Shown one piece after another: positions 34,937 through 44,072 of a stretch of 64,000 nt of DNA. This stretch comes from Bosea beijingensis (GTDB lineage Bacteria; Pseudomonadota; Alphaproteobacteria; Rhizobiales; Beijerinckiaceae): NCBI RefSeq assembly GCF_030758975.1, contig NZ_CP132359.1, forward strand, positions 1,938,811 through 2,002,810. The letters run 5' to 3'. Below the pieces are notes generated by a model. It made no database searches. It had not been told where the DNA came from and worked only from the letters and a program-made list of their open reading frames with translations. How positions within the stretch are numbered: the first letter of the stretch is position 1; each line of letters begins with the position of its first letter. A program made the translations under genes and the position numbers.

Positions 34937-37747
34937 TCAAGCGCGGGCCGGCACTTTCGCCTTCGTCTGGGCCGGCTTCTCGGCCTCGAATTTGAAGACG
35001 TCTATGAGCGCCTTTCGGATCGTCAGTTGCCGGCCGGTCGAGACGATCTTCGCATGGGTCAGGTCGGTGACGTAGAACACGTCGACGGCCTTCTCGCCGA
35101 AGGTCGCGATATGGGCCGAGGCGATATTGAGGTTGAGCTTACCGATCGCGGTGGTGAGATCGTAGAGCAGGCCCGGCCGGTCGAGGCCGGACACTTCCAG
35201 CACCGTGTGGCGGGCCGAGAGCACGTTGTCGATCACGACTTCGGGCTCGACCTGGAAGGTCTGCCCGCGCGGCGGCGGCGCACGCCGCTGCGCCACGAGA
35301 TCGGCGATCTTGATCTCGCCCTTCAAGGCACGCTCGATCGCCGCGGCGATGCGCTCGGCCCGGCGCAACTCGTCGTCGTCGCGGTCGAAGGCGCGTGAGA
35401 CCGAGATCGTGTCGAGCACCAGACCGTCGCTGGTCGTGAAAATCTGCGCGTCGACGATATTGCCGCCGGCCGCCGCACAGGCGCCGGTGACGATCGCGAG
35501 CAGGCGCGGATGGTCGGGCGCCAGCACGGTGAGCTCGGTCACGCCGCGGAACTTGTCGGTCTCGACGATCGTCGCAGTGGTGCGCCCGGCCTGTTCGGCC
35601 TCGCGCAGGAAGCGGGCATGCTTCTCCTGCTGTTCCGGATCGACCTTGATCCAGTAGGCCGGGTAGTGTCGCGCCACATAGGCGTCGCGCTCCGCCTCCT
35701 CCCAATCGGGCAGGCGCCGGCGCAACTCGTCCTGCTTCATCGCCACGCGCGCCTTGCGCTCGACCGCCGAATGCCCGCCGGTGAGGACGAGCTCGGTCTC
35801 GTAGTAGAGTGTGCGCAGCAACTGGCCCTTCCAGCCGTTCCAGACACCGGGTCCGACCGCCTTGATGTCGGCGACGGTGAGGATCAGGAGCAGCTTCAGG
35901 CGCTCCAGCGTCTGCACGGTCGCGGCGAAGCTCTCGATCGTCTTGGGGTCGCCGAGATCACGGCTCTGGGCCACCGTCGACATATCGAGATGGTGCTCGA
36001 CCAGCCAGGCCACGGTCTCCGTCTGGGCCGGCGTCAGACCGAGGCGCGGGCCGAGCTTGCGGGCGATCCGCGTGCCGGCGATCGAATGGTCTTCCGGGCG
36101 GCCCTTGGCGATGTCATGCAGGAAGAGCGCGACATAGAGCGCCCGCCGGTTGGCGATGGTCGGCATGATCTCGTTGGCGAGCGGATGTTCGGCCTCCAGC
36201 ACGCCGGCATCGATCTCGGCCAGCACACCCATGGCCCGGATCAGGTGCTCGTCCACCGTGTAGTGGTGGTACATGTTGAACTGCATCATCGCGACGACGC
36301 GGCCGAAATCCGGGACGAAGCGGCCGAGCAGCCCGGATTCGTTCATCCGGCGCAGCACCACTTCCGGTGAGCGCCGTCCGGTCAGGATCTCCAGGAATAT
36401 GCGGTTGGCCTCGGGATCGTTGCGCAGGCCGGTCGTGACCAGCCGGAGCGACTGCGTCACCAGGCGGCTGGCATCCGGATGGATGGCGAGGTCCTCGCGG
36501 CTGGCGATGGCATAGAGCCGGAGCAGGTTGACGGGATCGCGCTCGAAGGCGCTGTCGTCGATGACATCGAGGCGCTGGCTGGTCAGCTTGAAATCGGTGT
36601 GGCCGAGCGAACGCTCGCGCTTGCGCTTGGCAAGCGTGTCGAACAGCCGCGACAGCGTCGCGCGCGGTTTCTGCTGGCGTGCCTCCAGTGCGGCACAGAC
36701 GATGGCGGTGAGGTCGCCGACATCCTTTGCGATCAGGAAGTAGGCCTTCATGAAACGCTCGACCGGCGCCTGCCCGCTGCGCCCGGCATAGCGGATCTCG
36801 GCCGCGACCTGCCTCTGCAGGTCGAACGAGAGCCTCTCCTCGGCCCGGCCGGTGATGAAATGCAGCCAGCAGCGCACGCGCCAGAGGAATTCCTCCGAGC
36901 GCTGGAACATCTGCAGTTCCTGCTGGTCGAACAGCCCGGCCTCGACCAGCTCGCGCACGTCCTGGACGCGGTAGGCGTATTTGGCGATCCAGAACAGTGT
37001 ATTGAGGTCGCGCAGGCCCCCCTTGCCGTCCTTGACGTTCGGCTCGACCAGATAGCGCGAGGCGCCGGCCCGCTGCACCCTGAGTTCGCGCTCGGCGAGC
37101 TTGGCCTCGGTGAAGGCCTGGGCCGTGCCCTCCACCACCTCGGCATCGAAGCGGCTGACCATCTCGTCGAACAGCGCGCGGTCGCCCACCAGGAAGCGTG
37201 CTTCCAGCAGAGCGGTGCGGATCGTCATGTCGGCGCGGGCCTCGCGCACGCAATCGTCGATCGAGCGCACGGAATGGCCGGTCTTCAGCTTCAGGTCCCA
37301 GAGCGGATAGAGCATGGATTCGACCACGCTCTCGCCCCAGGCGGTCTGCTTGTGCGGGAACAGGAAGAGCAGGTCGACATCCGAGCCCGGTGCCAGCGTG
37401 CCGCGCCCATAGCCGCCGACGGCGACGACCGCGATCCGCTCGGACTGCGAGGGGTTGTCGGCCGGGTAGAAATAATGGGTCGCGGCGTTGTGCAGCGCCC
37501 GTACCACGGCATCCATCACCGCCGAGAGCCGGTGCGCGCAGGCAAGACCACCGCGTGGCCCGGCCAGGATTGTCCGGGCGGAGGCATGGCCTTCGTCGAG
37601 AATCTGCCGGAGGCCGGCAATGAGCGCCTGCCGCATCCTGGTCTTGTCGCGCCGGCTGATCGTCTCGAACAGCCGCGCGACGCCCGCGTCGGGATTGTTC
37701 AGCATCTCGGCGAGCGGCAGGGCAGGCTTGGCGGGAGGCGCGGTCAC
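34937..37747 (-). CDS. glnD: PII uridylyltransferase/uridylyl-removing enzyme
   Basis: A 936-residue GlnD, the nitrogen sensor that uridylylates PII when glutamine is low and removes UMP when it is high. Domains in order: nucleotidyltransferase with GGYGRGTLAPGSDVDLLF at about 110-127, an HD hydrolase domain with LFLHDIAKGRPEDHS, and two C-terminal ACT domains (the first near VLAPDHPRLLAIVTG, the second near VSGLDRPGLLYDLTTAIG). The start is GTG 37747, with CGGAG 8 nt before it; the frame is open upstream without similarity. Probably works with the GlnB/GlnK system elsewhere. Confidence 0.95.
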   Translation of the reverse strand: MTAPPAKPALPLAEMLNNPDAGVARLFETISRRDKTRMRQALIAGLRQILDEGHASARTILAGPRGGLACAHRLSAVMDAVVRALHNAATHYFYPADNPSQSERIAVVAVGGYGRGTLAPGSDVDLLFLFPHKQTAWGESVVESMLYPLWDLKLKTGHSVRSIDDCVREARADMTIRTALLEARFLVGDRALFDEMVSRFDAEVVEGTAQAFTEAKLAERELRVQRAGASRYLVEPNVKDGKGGLRDLNTLFWIAKYAYRVQDVRELVEAGLFDQQELQMFQRSEEFLWRVRCWLHFITGRAEERLSFDLQRQVAAEIRYAGRSGQAPVERFMKAYFLIAKDVGDLTAIVCAALEARQQKPRATLSRLFDTLAKRKRERSLGHTDFKLTSQRLDVIDDSAFERDPVNLLRLYAIASREDLAIHPDASRLVTQSLRLVTTGLRNDPEANRIFLEILTGRRSPEVVLRRMNESGLLGRFVPDFGRVVAMMQFNMYHHYTVDEHLIRAMGVLAEIDAGVLEAEHPLANEIMPTIANRRALYVALFLHDIAKGRPEDHSIAGTRIARKLGPRLGLTPAQTETVAWLVEHHLDMSTVAQSRDLGDPKTIESFAATVQTLERLKLLLILTVADIKAVGPGVWNGWKGQLLRTLYYETELVLTGGHSAVERKARVAMKQDELRRRLPDWEEAERDAYVARHYPAYWIKVDPEQQEKHARFLREAEQAGRTTATIVETDKFRGVTELTVLAPDHPRLLAIVTGACAAAGGNIVDAQIFTTSDGLVLDTISVSRAFDRDDDELRRAERIAAAIERALKGEIKIADLVAQRRAPPPRGQTFQVEPEVVIDNVLSARHTVLEVSGLDRPGLLYDLTTAIGKLNLNIASAHIATFGEKAVDVFYVTDLTHAKIVSTGRQLTIRKALIDVFKFEAEKPAQTKAKVPARA

Positions 37748-37864
37748 GAAGGCTCCGTTCCGGCGGACATTCCCTTTCGTACCATGGAGGAGAGGGCAGG
37801 GAGAGAGTAAAATTAAACACTCATCAATGTGGTTTGTAGAAAAAAACACTATGGCCTGTATTGT

Positions 37865-37893
37865 TTGACAAAACGAACGATTGGACCTAAAAG
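37865..37893 (+). promoter_or_regulatory. Sigma70-type promoter of the first riboswitch unit
   Basis: TTGACA at 37865-37870, 17 bp, then TAAAAG at 37888-37893 (4 of 6 bases of TATAAT). Transcription would start near 37900, directly at the base of the SAM-II aptamer. Confidence 0.65.
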
Positions 37894-37896
37894 TCG

Positions 37897-37956
37897 GATA
37901 CGCGCCGATTTGAGCCACCAGCTTGCGGGCGCGAAACAAGTGCAGCTAAAGCGTGG
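37897..37956 (+). promoter_or_regulatory. SAM-II riboswitch, copy 1
   Basis: The sequence CGCGCCGATTTGAGCC, then AGCTTGCGGGCGCG, then GTGCAGCTAAAGCG matches the SAM-II aptamer layout: stem P1 pairs CGCGCC (37901-37906) with GGCGCG (37928-37933), the GATTT loop is conserved, and a downstream AGCTAAA forms the pseudoknot strand. SAM-II is typical of Alphaproteobacteria and lowers expression of methionine or sulfur genes when S-adenosylmethionine is high. The sulfonate-type transporter follows, with start codon at 38008. A 23-codon frame starting at the aptamer's GTG 37940 ends at TGA 38009-38011, overlapping that start codon. Confidence 0.8.
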
Positions 37957-38007
37957 GGCCAAGGACGCCACCCGTCCCGATCCCTCGCATCACCAGAGGG
38001 ACCAATC

Positions 38008-38970
38008 ATGACCAAGATCACCCGCCGCCTCGCGCTCGCCTTCGTCGCTGCCGCCGGCCTCGCCGCGCCGGCCTTTGCGCAGGCGCCCAAGGAGATCCGG
38101 CTCGATTATGCGACCTACAATCCCGTCAGCCTCCTGCTGAAGGAGCGCGGCTTCCTCGAGAAGGCGCTGGAGGCCGACGGCGTCAAGGTCCGCTGGGTTC
38201 TGTCCGCCGGATCGAACAAGGCGCTTGAATTCCTCAATGCCGGGTCGATCGATTTCGGCTCGACCGCCGGCGCCGCCGCCCTGATCGGCAAGATCAACGG
38301 CAATCCGATCAAGTCGATCTATGTCTATTCCCGGCCGGAATGGACGGCGCTGGTCACCGGCGCCAAGAGCGAGATCACCAAGGTCGCCGATCTCAAGGGC
38401 AAGCGCGTCGCCGTCACGCGCGGTACCGATCCGCATATCTTCCTCGTCCGCGCCCTGGCCGATGCCAGGCTGACCGAGAAGGACGTCAAGCTCGTCCTGC
38501 TCCAGCATGCCGATGGCCGCCTCGCGCTGGAGCGCGGCGATGTCGATGCCTGGGCCGGGCTCGACCCGATGATGGCCGCAGCCGAGGTCGAGAGCGGCGC
38601 GAAGCTGTTCTACCGCAAGCCGGAGGACAACACCTGGGGCATCCTCAATGTCCGCGAGGCCTTCGCCAACGAGAACCCCGCGCTGGTGAAAAAGGTGCTG
38701 GCGGCCTACGAGCAGGCCCGCGCCTACGCCCTCGCCAATCCGGCCGAAGTGAAGAAGGTGCTGGTCGATGCGACCAAGCTCTCCGACGCCGTGATCGAGC
38801 GCCAGCTCACCCGCACCGAGCTGACCCATTCCACCATCGGCCAGGCTCAGATCGACGGCATCACTGCCGCCGGCCTCGCGCTGAAGGAGGCAGGGGTTCT
38901 GCCGGCCTCGACCGACGTGAAGGCCGCGGTCGACGCACTGCTCGACCGGCGCTTCGCCGCCACCAACTGA
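38008..38970 (+). CDS. Sulfonate/nitrate-type ABC transporter substrate-binding protein
   Basis: A 320-residue periplasmic binding protein of the SsuA/TauA/NrtA group. A signal peptide (MTKITRRLALAFVAAAG, cleaved after FAQA near residue 25) precedes the two lobes, with ASLLLKERG-type and SIDFGSTAGAAALIG segments and DPMMAAAEVESGAKLF in the second lobe. It likely binds aliphatic sulfonates or a related sulfur compound; the exact ligand is not visible. A SAM-II riboswitch upstream suggests that intake of the sulfur source is lowered when SAM is abundant. It is followed by permease and ATPase genes. Confidence 0.88.
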   Translation: MTKITRRLALAFVAAAGLAAPAFAQAPKEIRLDYATYNPVSLLLKERGFLEKALEADGVKVRWVLSAGSNKALEFLNAGSIDFGSTAGAAALIGKINGNPIKSIYVYSRPEWTALVTGAKSEITKVADLKGKRVAVTRGTDPHIFLVRALADARLTEKDVKLVLLQHADGRLALERGDVDAWAGLDPMMAAAEVESGAKLFYRKPEDNTWGILNVREAFANENPALVKKVLAAYEQARAYALANPAEVKKVLVDATKLSDAVIERQLTRTELTHSTIGQAQIDGITAAGLALKEAGVLPASTDVKAAVDALLDRRFAATN

Positions 38971-38985
38971 CGGCAACCCGAGGCG

Positions 38986-39816
38986 ATGAGCGTCCTGGAG
39001 ATCGCGCCCGCCATCGACGAGCCGGAGCGGCGCCCCGCCGCTCCGCGCCGCTCCTATGGCCTCGCGATCGTCGGCTTCGTCGTGCCGGTGGTGCTGGCCG
39101 TCCTCTGGGAATGGCTCGTCGCGGCCGGTATCGCCAATGGCCGCCTGATGCCGCCGCCCAGCGTCGTCGGGCGCACGCTCTGGGGCCTCGCTGCCTCGGG
39201 CGAGCTCCTGATCCATGCCGGGGCGACGCTCTGGCGGGTCGCCGCCGGCTTCGGCCTCGGCGCGCTGGCCGGCACGGTGCTCGGCGCGCTGACGGGCGCG
39301 CTGCCCGTCGCGCGCAGCCTGCTCGACCCGACCTTGCAGGCGCTGCGCGCGATCCCCTCGATCGCCTGGGTGCCGCTCTTCATCCTCTGGCTCGGCATCT
39401 TCGAGGCCTCGAAGGTGGCGCTGATCGCGGTCGGCGTCTTCTTCCCGGTCTATCTTGGCGTCGCCGCCGCGATCCAGGGCATCGACCGCAAGATCGTCGA
39501 GGTCGGCCGGGTCTTCCGCCTCTCGCGCCTCGCCATGGTCCGACGTGTCCTGCTGCCGGCAATCCTGCCCGCCTGGATCGTCGCGCTGCGCTCCGGCCTT
39601 GGCCTCGGCTTCATGTTCGTCGTCGCGGCCGAGATCATGGGGGCGAGCGAGGGGCTGGGCTATCTGCTCGTGGATGGCCAGCAGCTCGGCCGTCCCGACA
39701 CCATCATCGCGGCCATCATCAGCTTCGCCGTGCTCGGCAAGCTGGCGGACGGCCTGCTCGTCGCCATCACGCGGCCTTTCCTGACATGGCAGGATACGGC
39801 GCGCGACAAGCTCTGA
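38986..39816 (+). CDS. ABC transporter permease (SsuC type)
   Basis: A 276-residue inner-membrane permease with about six helices. The binding-protein-dependent transport motif EAA loop is EVGRVFRLSRLAMVRRVLLPA (about residues 172-192), the contact to the ATPase. It is the membrane component of the transporter with 38008 and 39825, and it starts 15 bp after the binding-protein gene. Confidence 0.9.
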   Translation: MSVLEIAPAIDEPERRPAAPRRSYGLAIVGFVVPVVLAVLWEWLVAAGIANGRLMPPPSVVGRTLWGLAASGELLIHAGATLWRVAAGFGLGALAGTVLGALTGALPVARSLLDPTLQALRAIPSIAWVPLFILWLGIFEASKVALIAVGVFFPVYLGVAAAIQGIDRKIVEVGRVFRLSRLAMVRRVLLPAILPAWIVALRSGLGLGFMFVVAAEIMGASEGLGYLLVDGQQLGRPDTIIAAIISFAVLGKLADGLLVAITRPFLTWQDTARDKL

Positions 39817-39824
39817 GGCTTATC

Positions 39825-40607
39825 GTGCTGAGTTTCGACCGGCTCTCCAAGATCTATGCCGACGGCACGCGCGCTCTGTCGGCGATCACGCTCGACGTCG
39901 GGCGCGGCGAGATCGTCGCCCTGCTCGGCGGTTCCGGCTGCGGCAAGACCACTTTGCTGCGCCTCGTCGCCGGACTCGACCGGCCGAGCGAAGGCGCGAT
40001 CCGCCTCGATGGGGAAGTGATCGCTGAGCCGCGCGCCGATGTCGGCGTCATCTTCCAGGAGCCGCGGCTCTTCCCCTGGCTCAGCGTCGCCGAGAATGCG
40101 GGCTTCGGCCTGTCGCATCTCCCGACTTCCGAGCGCGAGGGGCTGGTGAGCAATGCGCTGATCCGCGTCGGCCTCGCCGGACATGACAAGCGCTGGCCGC
40201 GCGAGCTCTCCGGAGGCCAGCAGCAGCGCGTCGCCATCGCCCGTGCCCTCGTCACGAAGCCGAAGCTCCTGCTGATGGACGAGCCTTTCTCGGCGCTCGA
40301 CGCCACGACGCGGGCGAGCCTGCACGGCCACCTCCTGGCGCTCTGGCAGGAGAGCCGCCCGACGGTGGTCATGGTCACGCATGATGTCGAGGAGGCCGTG
40401 ACCCTGGCCGACCGCATCGTGGTGATGCAGCCCAAGCCCGGCCGCATCTTCGACGAGCTCGACAACCCCCTGGCCCGGCCGCGCGACCGGCTCTCGCCCG
40501 CCTTCGAGGCGGCGAAGCGCGAGGCTCTGCGCGCGCTCGACCGCTCCTTGCGCGACGAAGCCCCGCATCAGGAGAAGGCGGCCGAAACCGCCGGGATGTG
40601 GTGGTGA
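39825..40607 (+). CDS. ABC transporter ATP-binding protein (SsuB type)
   Basis: A 260-residue ABC ATPase with all motifs intact: Walker A GGSGCGKTT with Lys41, Q-loop VIFQEPRLFPW, signature LSGGQQQRV, Walker B LLLMDEP and H-loop VVMVTHDVEEA. It starts at GTG 39825, 8 bp after the permease stop. It energises import by the sulfonate-type system. Its degenerate relative lies 160 bp downstream. Confidence 0.93.
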   Translation: MLSFDRLSKIYADGTRALSAITLDVGRGEIVALLGGSGCGKTTLLRLVAGLDRPSEGAIRLDGEVIAEPRADVGVIFQEPRLFPWLSVAENAGFGLSHLPTSEREGLVSNALIRVGLAGHDKRWPRELSGGQQQRVAIARALVTKPKLLLMDEPFSALDATTRASLHGHLLALWQESRPTVVMVTHDVEEAVTLADRIVVMQPKPGRIFDELDNPLARPRDRLSPAFEAAKREALRALDRSLRDEAPHQEKAAETAGMWW

Positions 40608-40614
40608 GTATCGT

Positions 40615-40643
40615 TTGACAAAACGGACGTACGGACCTTAAAA
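40615..40643 (+). promoter_or_regulatory. Sigma70-type promoter of the second riboswitch unit
   Basis: TTGACA at 40615-40620 and TTAAAA at 40638-40643 (17 bp apart), a close copy of the promoter at 37865. It starts just after the ATPase stop, so the second unit can be transcribed independently. Confidence 0.6.
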
Positions 40644-40646
40644 GAG

Positions 40647-40706
40647 GATACGCGCCGATTTGAGCCTCAGCTTGCGGGCGCGAAACAAATGCAGCTAAAG
40701 CGCGGG
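40647..40706 (+). promoter_or_regulatory. SAM-II riboswitch, copy 2
   Basis: The same aptamer as at 37897, with GATACGCGCCGATTTGAGCC, then CAGCTTGCGGGCGCG and ATGCAGCTAAAGCG. About 92 bp of promoter and aptamer are shared with copy 1, differing at roughly ten positions by eye. It precedes the degenerate ATPase gene (start 40767). An ATG at 40689 lies inside the aptamer and is in frame with that gene, so the start may be affected by folding. Confidence 0.8.
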
Positions 40707-40766
40707 ACGACGGGACGGCTGATGCCGTCGGCGCTCCTTCCGCCTTGTCTATGGATGGAGCCAGCG

Positions 40767-41477
40767 ATGTCGGCCTCTCTTCACGATTTCTCCCGCTCTC
40801 CTGAGAATGCGCCGGCGCGCCCCAGCGCTGGCCAGGTTATCGCCCTGCTCGGTCCTTCCGACGTGAGGGGGGCAAGCTTGCGGGCTTTCGCCGGCCTGAA
40901 GGCCGACGATGGAGCGATCCCGACCGCTGAGATCGGCCTGCTCTGTGCCCGGCCGCGCTTCTTTGCCTGGCTCGACCTCACCGAAAACCTGGCCTTCGCC
41001 CTGCCGAAGGCGACACCGTTCGAGCGCGAGGGCCTGATCGCCAATGTGCTGGTCCGCCTCGGCCTCGCCGGGCAGGCGAAGCAGCGGCCGGCCGAGCTCT
41101 CGCCCGAGGGGCTGCTCCGGCTCGCCATCGCCCGCCTCCTGCTGGTCAGGCCGCGGCTGCTGCTGATCGACGAGCCCTTTGCGGCGCTCGATGCCGAGGC
41201 GCGTGCCCGGCTCGCCGCCTTCCTGCCGGAGCTCTGTACGCAGGCGCGCCCTGCCGTCGTCATCGCCACCGGCTCGGTCGAGGAGGCCCTGCGCCTGGCC
41301 GATCGCATCCACGTCCTGCCGCGAGAGCCGGGACCGGTTGCCTTCAGCCTCGACAACCTGCTGGCGCGGCCGCGCCAGGAGGGCTCCGTCGGCTTCGTGA
41401 CGCTGCGCCGCGAATTGCGCCGGGCGCTCGAAAAGGAAAGCCGGCATGCCGTGCCGGACGTGGAGGTGGCGGCCTGA
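40767..41477 (+). CDS. Degenerate ABC ATPase-like protein
   Basis: A 236-residue relative of the ATPase at 39825, with the nucleotide-contact motifs lost. Walker A reads LGPSDVRGAS (no GKT), the Q-loop Gln is Ala (CARPRFFAW), the signature reads LSPEG, and the H-loop His is Gly159 (IATGSVEEA). Walker B LLLIDEP with Glu136 and the D-loop are kept. The usual N-terminal strand region is shortened. It has no internal stops, and the flanking helices stay similar to the partner. It cannot bind ATP in the normal way; a regulatory or structural role, for example pairing with the active ATPase, is inferred. Start 40767 or 40689. Confidence 0.85.
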   Translation: MSASLHDFSRSPENAPARPSAGQVIALLGPSDVRGASLRAFAGLKADDGAIPTAEIGLLCARPRFFAWLDLTENLAFALPKATPFEREGLIANVLVRLGLAGQAKQRPAELSPEGLLRLAIARLLLVRPRLLLIDEPFAALDAEARARLAAFLPELCTQARPAVVIATGSVEEALRLADRIHVLPREPGPVAFSLDNLLARPRQEGSVGFVTLRRELRRALEKESRHAVPDVEVAA

Positions 41478-41518
41478 AGCGGTTACAAGCCGGCGGCTGC
41501 CTTAGGAGGAATTCAATC

Positions 41519-42034
41519 ATGGACGTCACCGCGCTGCGCGCCTTGCAGGCTCCGCTCAAGGACGAATACCGCACCAATCCCGAGGCGGCGGTCATCACGC
41601 TCAAGGCTCATGGCGAGCTCGACGACCAGCATATCGCCTGCAAGGTCGAGACCGGCCGCGCCATCGCGCTTGCCGGCCTGCACCCGGCGACCGGCGGTTC
41701 GGGCGCCGAGCTCTGCTCCGGCGACATGCTGCTGGAGGCGCTGGTCGCCTGCGCCGGCGTGACGCTCAAGGCGGTCGCGACGGCGCTGGAGATCGACCTG
41801 AAGAAGGGCGTGGTCCGCGCCGAGGGCGATCTCGACTTCCGTGGCACGCTCGGCGTCGCCAAGGATGCGGCGGTCGGCTTCAAGGCGATCCGCCTGTTCT
41901 TCGACGTCGAGAGCGACGCGTCGCAGGAGAAGCTCGACACGCTGCTCAAGCTCACCGAGCGCTATTGCGTGGTGTTCCAGACGCTGAACGTGAAGCCGGA
42001 ATTGTCGGCGACCCTGCAAAGCAACGCCTCCTGA
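41519..42034 (+). CDS. OsmC family protein
   Basis: A 171-residue OsmC-family protein, cytoplasmic. The two conserved cysteines are Cys78 (EALVACAGVTLKA) and Cys150 (LTERYCVVFQ), which in the family reduce organic hydroperoxides. It begins 41 bp after the degenerate ATPase, with TAGGAGG before ATG 41519. It is probably in the same SAM-II-controlled unit, so a link to sulfur metabolism or thiol peroxide removal is likely but inferred. Confidence 0.9.
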   Translation: MDVTALRALQAPLKDEYRTNPEAAVITLKAHGELDDQHIACKVETGRAIALAGLHPATGGSGAELCSGDMLLEALVACAGVTLKAVATALEIDLKKGVVRAEGDLDFRGTLGVAKDAAVGFKAIRLFFDVESDASQEKLDTLLKLTERYCVVFQTLNVKPELSATLQSNAS

Positions 42035-42080
42035 CACGGGTCAGGAGGCGCCTGAGAACAGGGTTGGACGGGAGGGCGAG

Positions 42081-44072
42081 CTAGAACTCCTCCCAGCCCG
42101 TGGTGCCGTTGCGGGCGTTCACCGCACGCTGGGCGGGCGCGGGCTTGGCCGCGGCAACCGGGCGCCGCGATTGCTGGAAGGCTGCTTCGGCGAGCTGGCG
42201 CAAACGGTCAGGTTCGGACGCAGCCGGCGTGGCGGCGGCCGGCGCGCGCGACGCGGCACCGCCACCTTGATTGGTCCGGAAGGTCGCGACGAGCGTGTTG
42301 AGCTGCTCGATCCGGCCCGAGAGCGAGCCGGCCGAGGCCGCGCTCTGCTCGGACAAGGCCGCGTTCTGCTGCGTCATCTCGTCGAGATGCGCGACCGCCT
42401 GGCTCATCTCGTCGATGCCGTTGGCCTGTTCGCCGGAGGCTGCCGAGATGTCGGCGATCGTCGCCGCGACCTTCTGCGAGGCCGCGAGGATCTGCGTCAG
42501 GGATTCGCCGGCCTTGCGGACGAGCTGGACGCCGTCGGCGACCTCGGCATTCGACGAGGAGATCAGGGTCGAGATGTCCTTGGCCGCCTCGCTCGAGCGC
42601 TGCGCCAGCGTGCGAACCTCGGAGGCGACGACGGCAAAGCCCTTGCCGGCATCGCCGGCGCGCGCCGCCTCGACCGCGGCGTTGAGCGCCAGCAGGTTGG
42701 TCTGGAAGGCGATGTCGTCGATCACGCGGATGATGTCGGAGATCTTCTGCGATGCCGTCTCGATCCGGGCCATGGCGTCGACTGCCTGGCCGGCGATCGT
42801 GCCGCCCGAGCGGGCTGCGCTGGCGGCCTCGTCCGCAGCGGTCGCCGCGGCGCGGGAGGCCTGGGCCGAGGCCTTCACCGAAGCGGCGAGCTCCTCGGTC
42901 GTGGCGGCCGTCTCCTCCAGCGAGGAGGCCTGCTCCTCGGTGCGCTTCGACAGGTCGTCGGCGCCCATGCTGATCTCGCGGGCGGCGAGGCCGACATCGG
43001 CCGAGGTCGTCTGGATCGTGGCGACCGTGTCCGAGAGGCGGTCGACCGTCTCGTTGAAGTCGTCGCGCAACTTGGCATAGGCGGCGGGCATGTCAGCCTC
43101 GATGCGGTGGCGCAAATCCCCCTCCGAAAGGGCGGCAAGCCCCTTGGCCAGCGCGTCGACGACCCGTTCCAGCTCCTGAGCCTGCTCCATCTGCTCGCGC
43201 GTCGCAATCTGCCGCTGCGCCTCTGTCTGGCGGCGGGTTTCGCCCATCAGTTCAGCCTGCGCGGCAGCATCCTGTTCCAATCGGATCTTCTCTACGGATG
43301 CGTGGTGCAACACCTCGACGGCGTTGGCCATGGCACCGAACTCGCTGTCGCCGCCGAAAGCGGGAACGGGCGTGTCCAGATCGCCTTGAGCGAGCCGCTT
43401 CAGAGCCGCGCTCAAGACGGCGAGCGGCTTCATCATGCGGCGCACCAGCCAGAACAGCAGTCCCGCGGCGACGGCCGCAATCGCCAGGCCGGCAACGATG
43501 TTGTCGCGGATCATCTCGCCGATGACGGCGAGGAATTCTTCCTGCTTGATGCCGACATAGAGAATGCCGATGACGCTCCCATCCGACTTCTGGATGATCG
43601 GCTCGTAGATCGTGAAATAGGGCACGCCGAGAATATCGGCTGCGCCGGAATAGGTCCGCTTCTCCTTGAGGACAGCATCATAGGCCGGGCCCGGCGCCAG
43701 CTTGGTGCCGACAGCCCGCGTGCCGTCCGGCTTCATGACATTGGTCGTCACCCGCGTGTCGCCCATGAAGACGGTGGCGGTGCCGCCGGAAAGCTCCTTC
43801 ACCTTGTCGACCGCGGCGAAGTTCCCGTTGACGGTTTCGTTGCCAAAAATGAGTTTGCCGCCATCGAACCTGGGCTCGCCCTTGGTCAGAAGGATATCCC
43901 GCAGAAGGTTGATGTTGACCGTGAGGCTCGACTGGGCTCGCTCCCTCATGGCCTTCTCGGCCGCGCGAAGCGACACCCCGACCGAGGCGGCAACGGCAAT
44001 ACCGACAATCAATACGGCCAATATCGCCAGACGTGTCGCGATCGGAAGTCGCAGAAAAGACAGTTTCAGCAT
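42081..44072 (-). CDS. Methyl-accepting chemotaxis protein with Cache domain
   Basis: A 663-residue chemoreceptor. The first membrane helix (about 12-33) and second (about 185-210) bracket a periplasmic Cache-type ligand domain. A HAMP region follows ([18 protein letters not shown]), then a long signalling domain with the hairpin tip [20 protein letters not shown] near residues 450-470. The C-terminus is a Gly-rich tail ending GWEEF, a pentapeptide like those that tether CheR methyltransferase. The ligand is unknown. It stands alone. Confidence 0.95.
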   Translation of the reverse strand: MLKLSFLRLPIATRLAILAVLIVGIAVAASVGVSLRAAEKAMRERAQSSLTVNINLLRDILLTKGEPRFDGGKLIFGNETVNGNFAAVDKVKELSGGTATVFMGDTRVTTNVMKPDGTRAVGTKLAPGPAYDAVLKEKRTYSGAADILGVPYFTIYEPIIQKSDGSVIGILYVGIKQEEFLAVIGEMIRDNIVAGLAIAAVAAGLLFWLVRRMMKPLAVLSAALKRLAQGDLDTPVPAFGGDSEFGAMANAVEVLHHASVEKIRLEQDAAAQAELMGETRRQTEAQRQIATREQMEQAQELERVVDALAKGLAALSEGDLRHRIEADMPAAYAKLRDDFNETVDRLSDTVATIQTTSADVGLAAREISMGADDLSKRTEEQASSLEETAATTEELAASVKASAQASRAAATAADEAASAARSGGTIAGQAVDAMARIETASQKISDIIRVIDDIAFQTNLLALNAAVEAARAGDAGKGFAVVASEVRTLAQRSSEAAKDISTLISSSNAEVADGVQLVRKAGESLTQILAASQKVAATIADISAASGEQANGIDEMSQAVAHLDEMTQQNAALSEQSAASAGSLSGRIEQLNTLVATFRTNQGGGAASRAPAAATPAASEPDRLRQLAEAAFQQSRRPVAAAKPAPAQRAVNARNGTTGWEEF

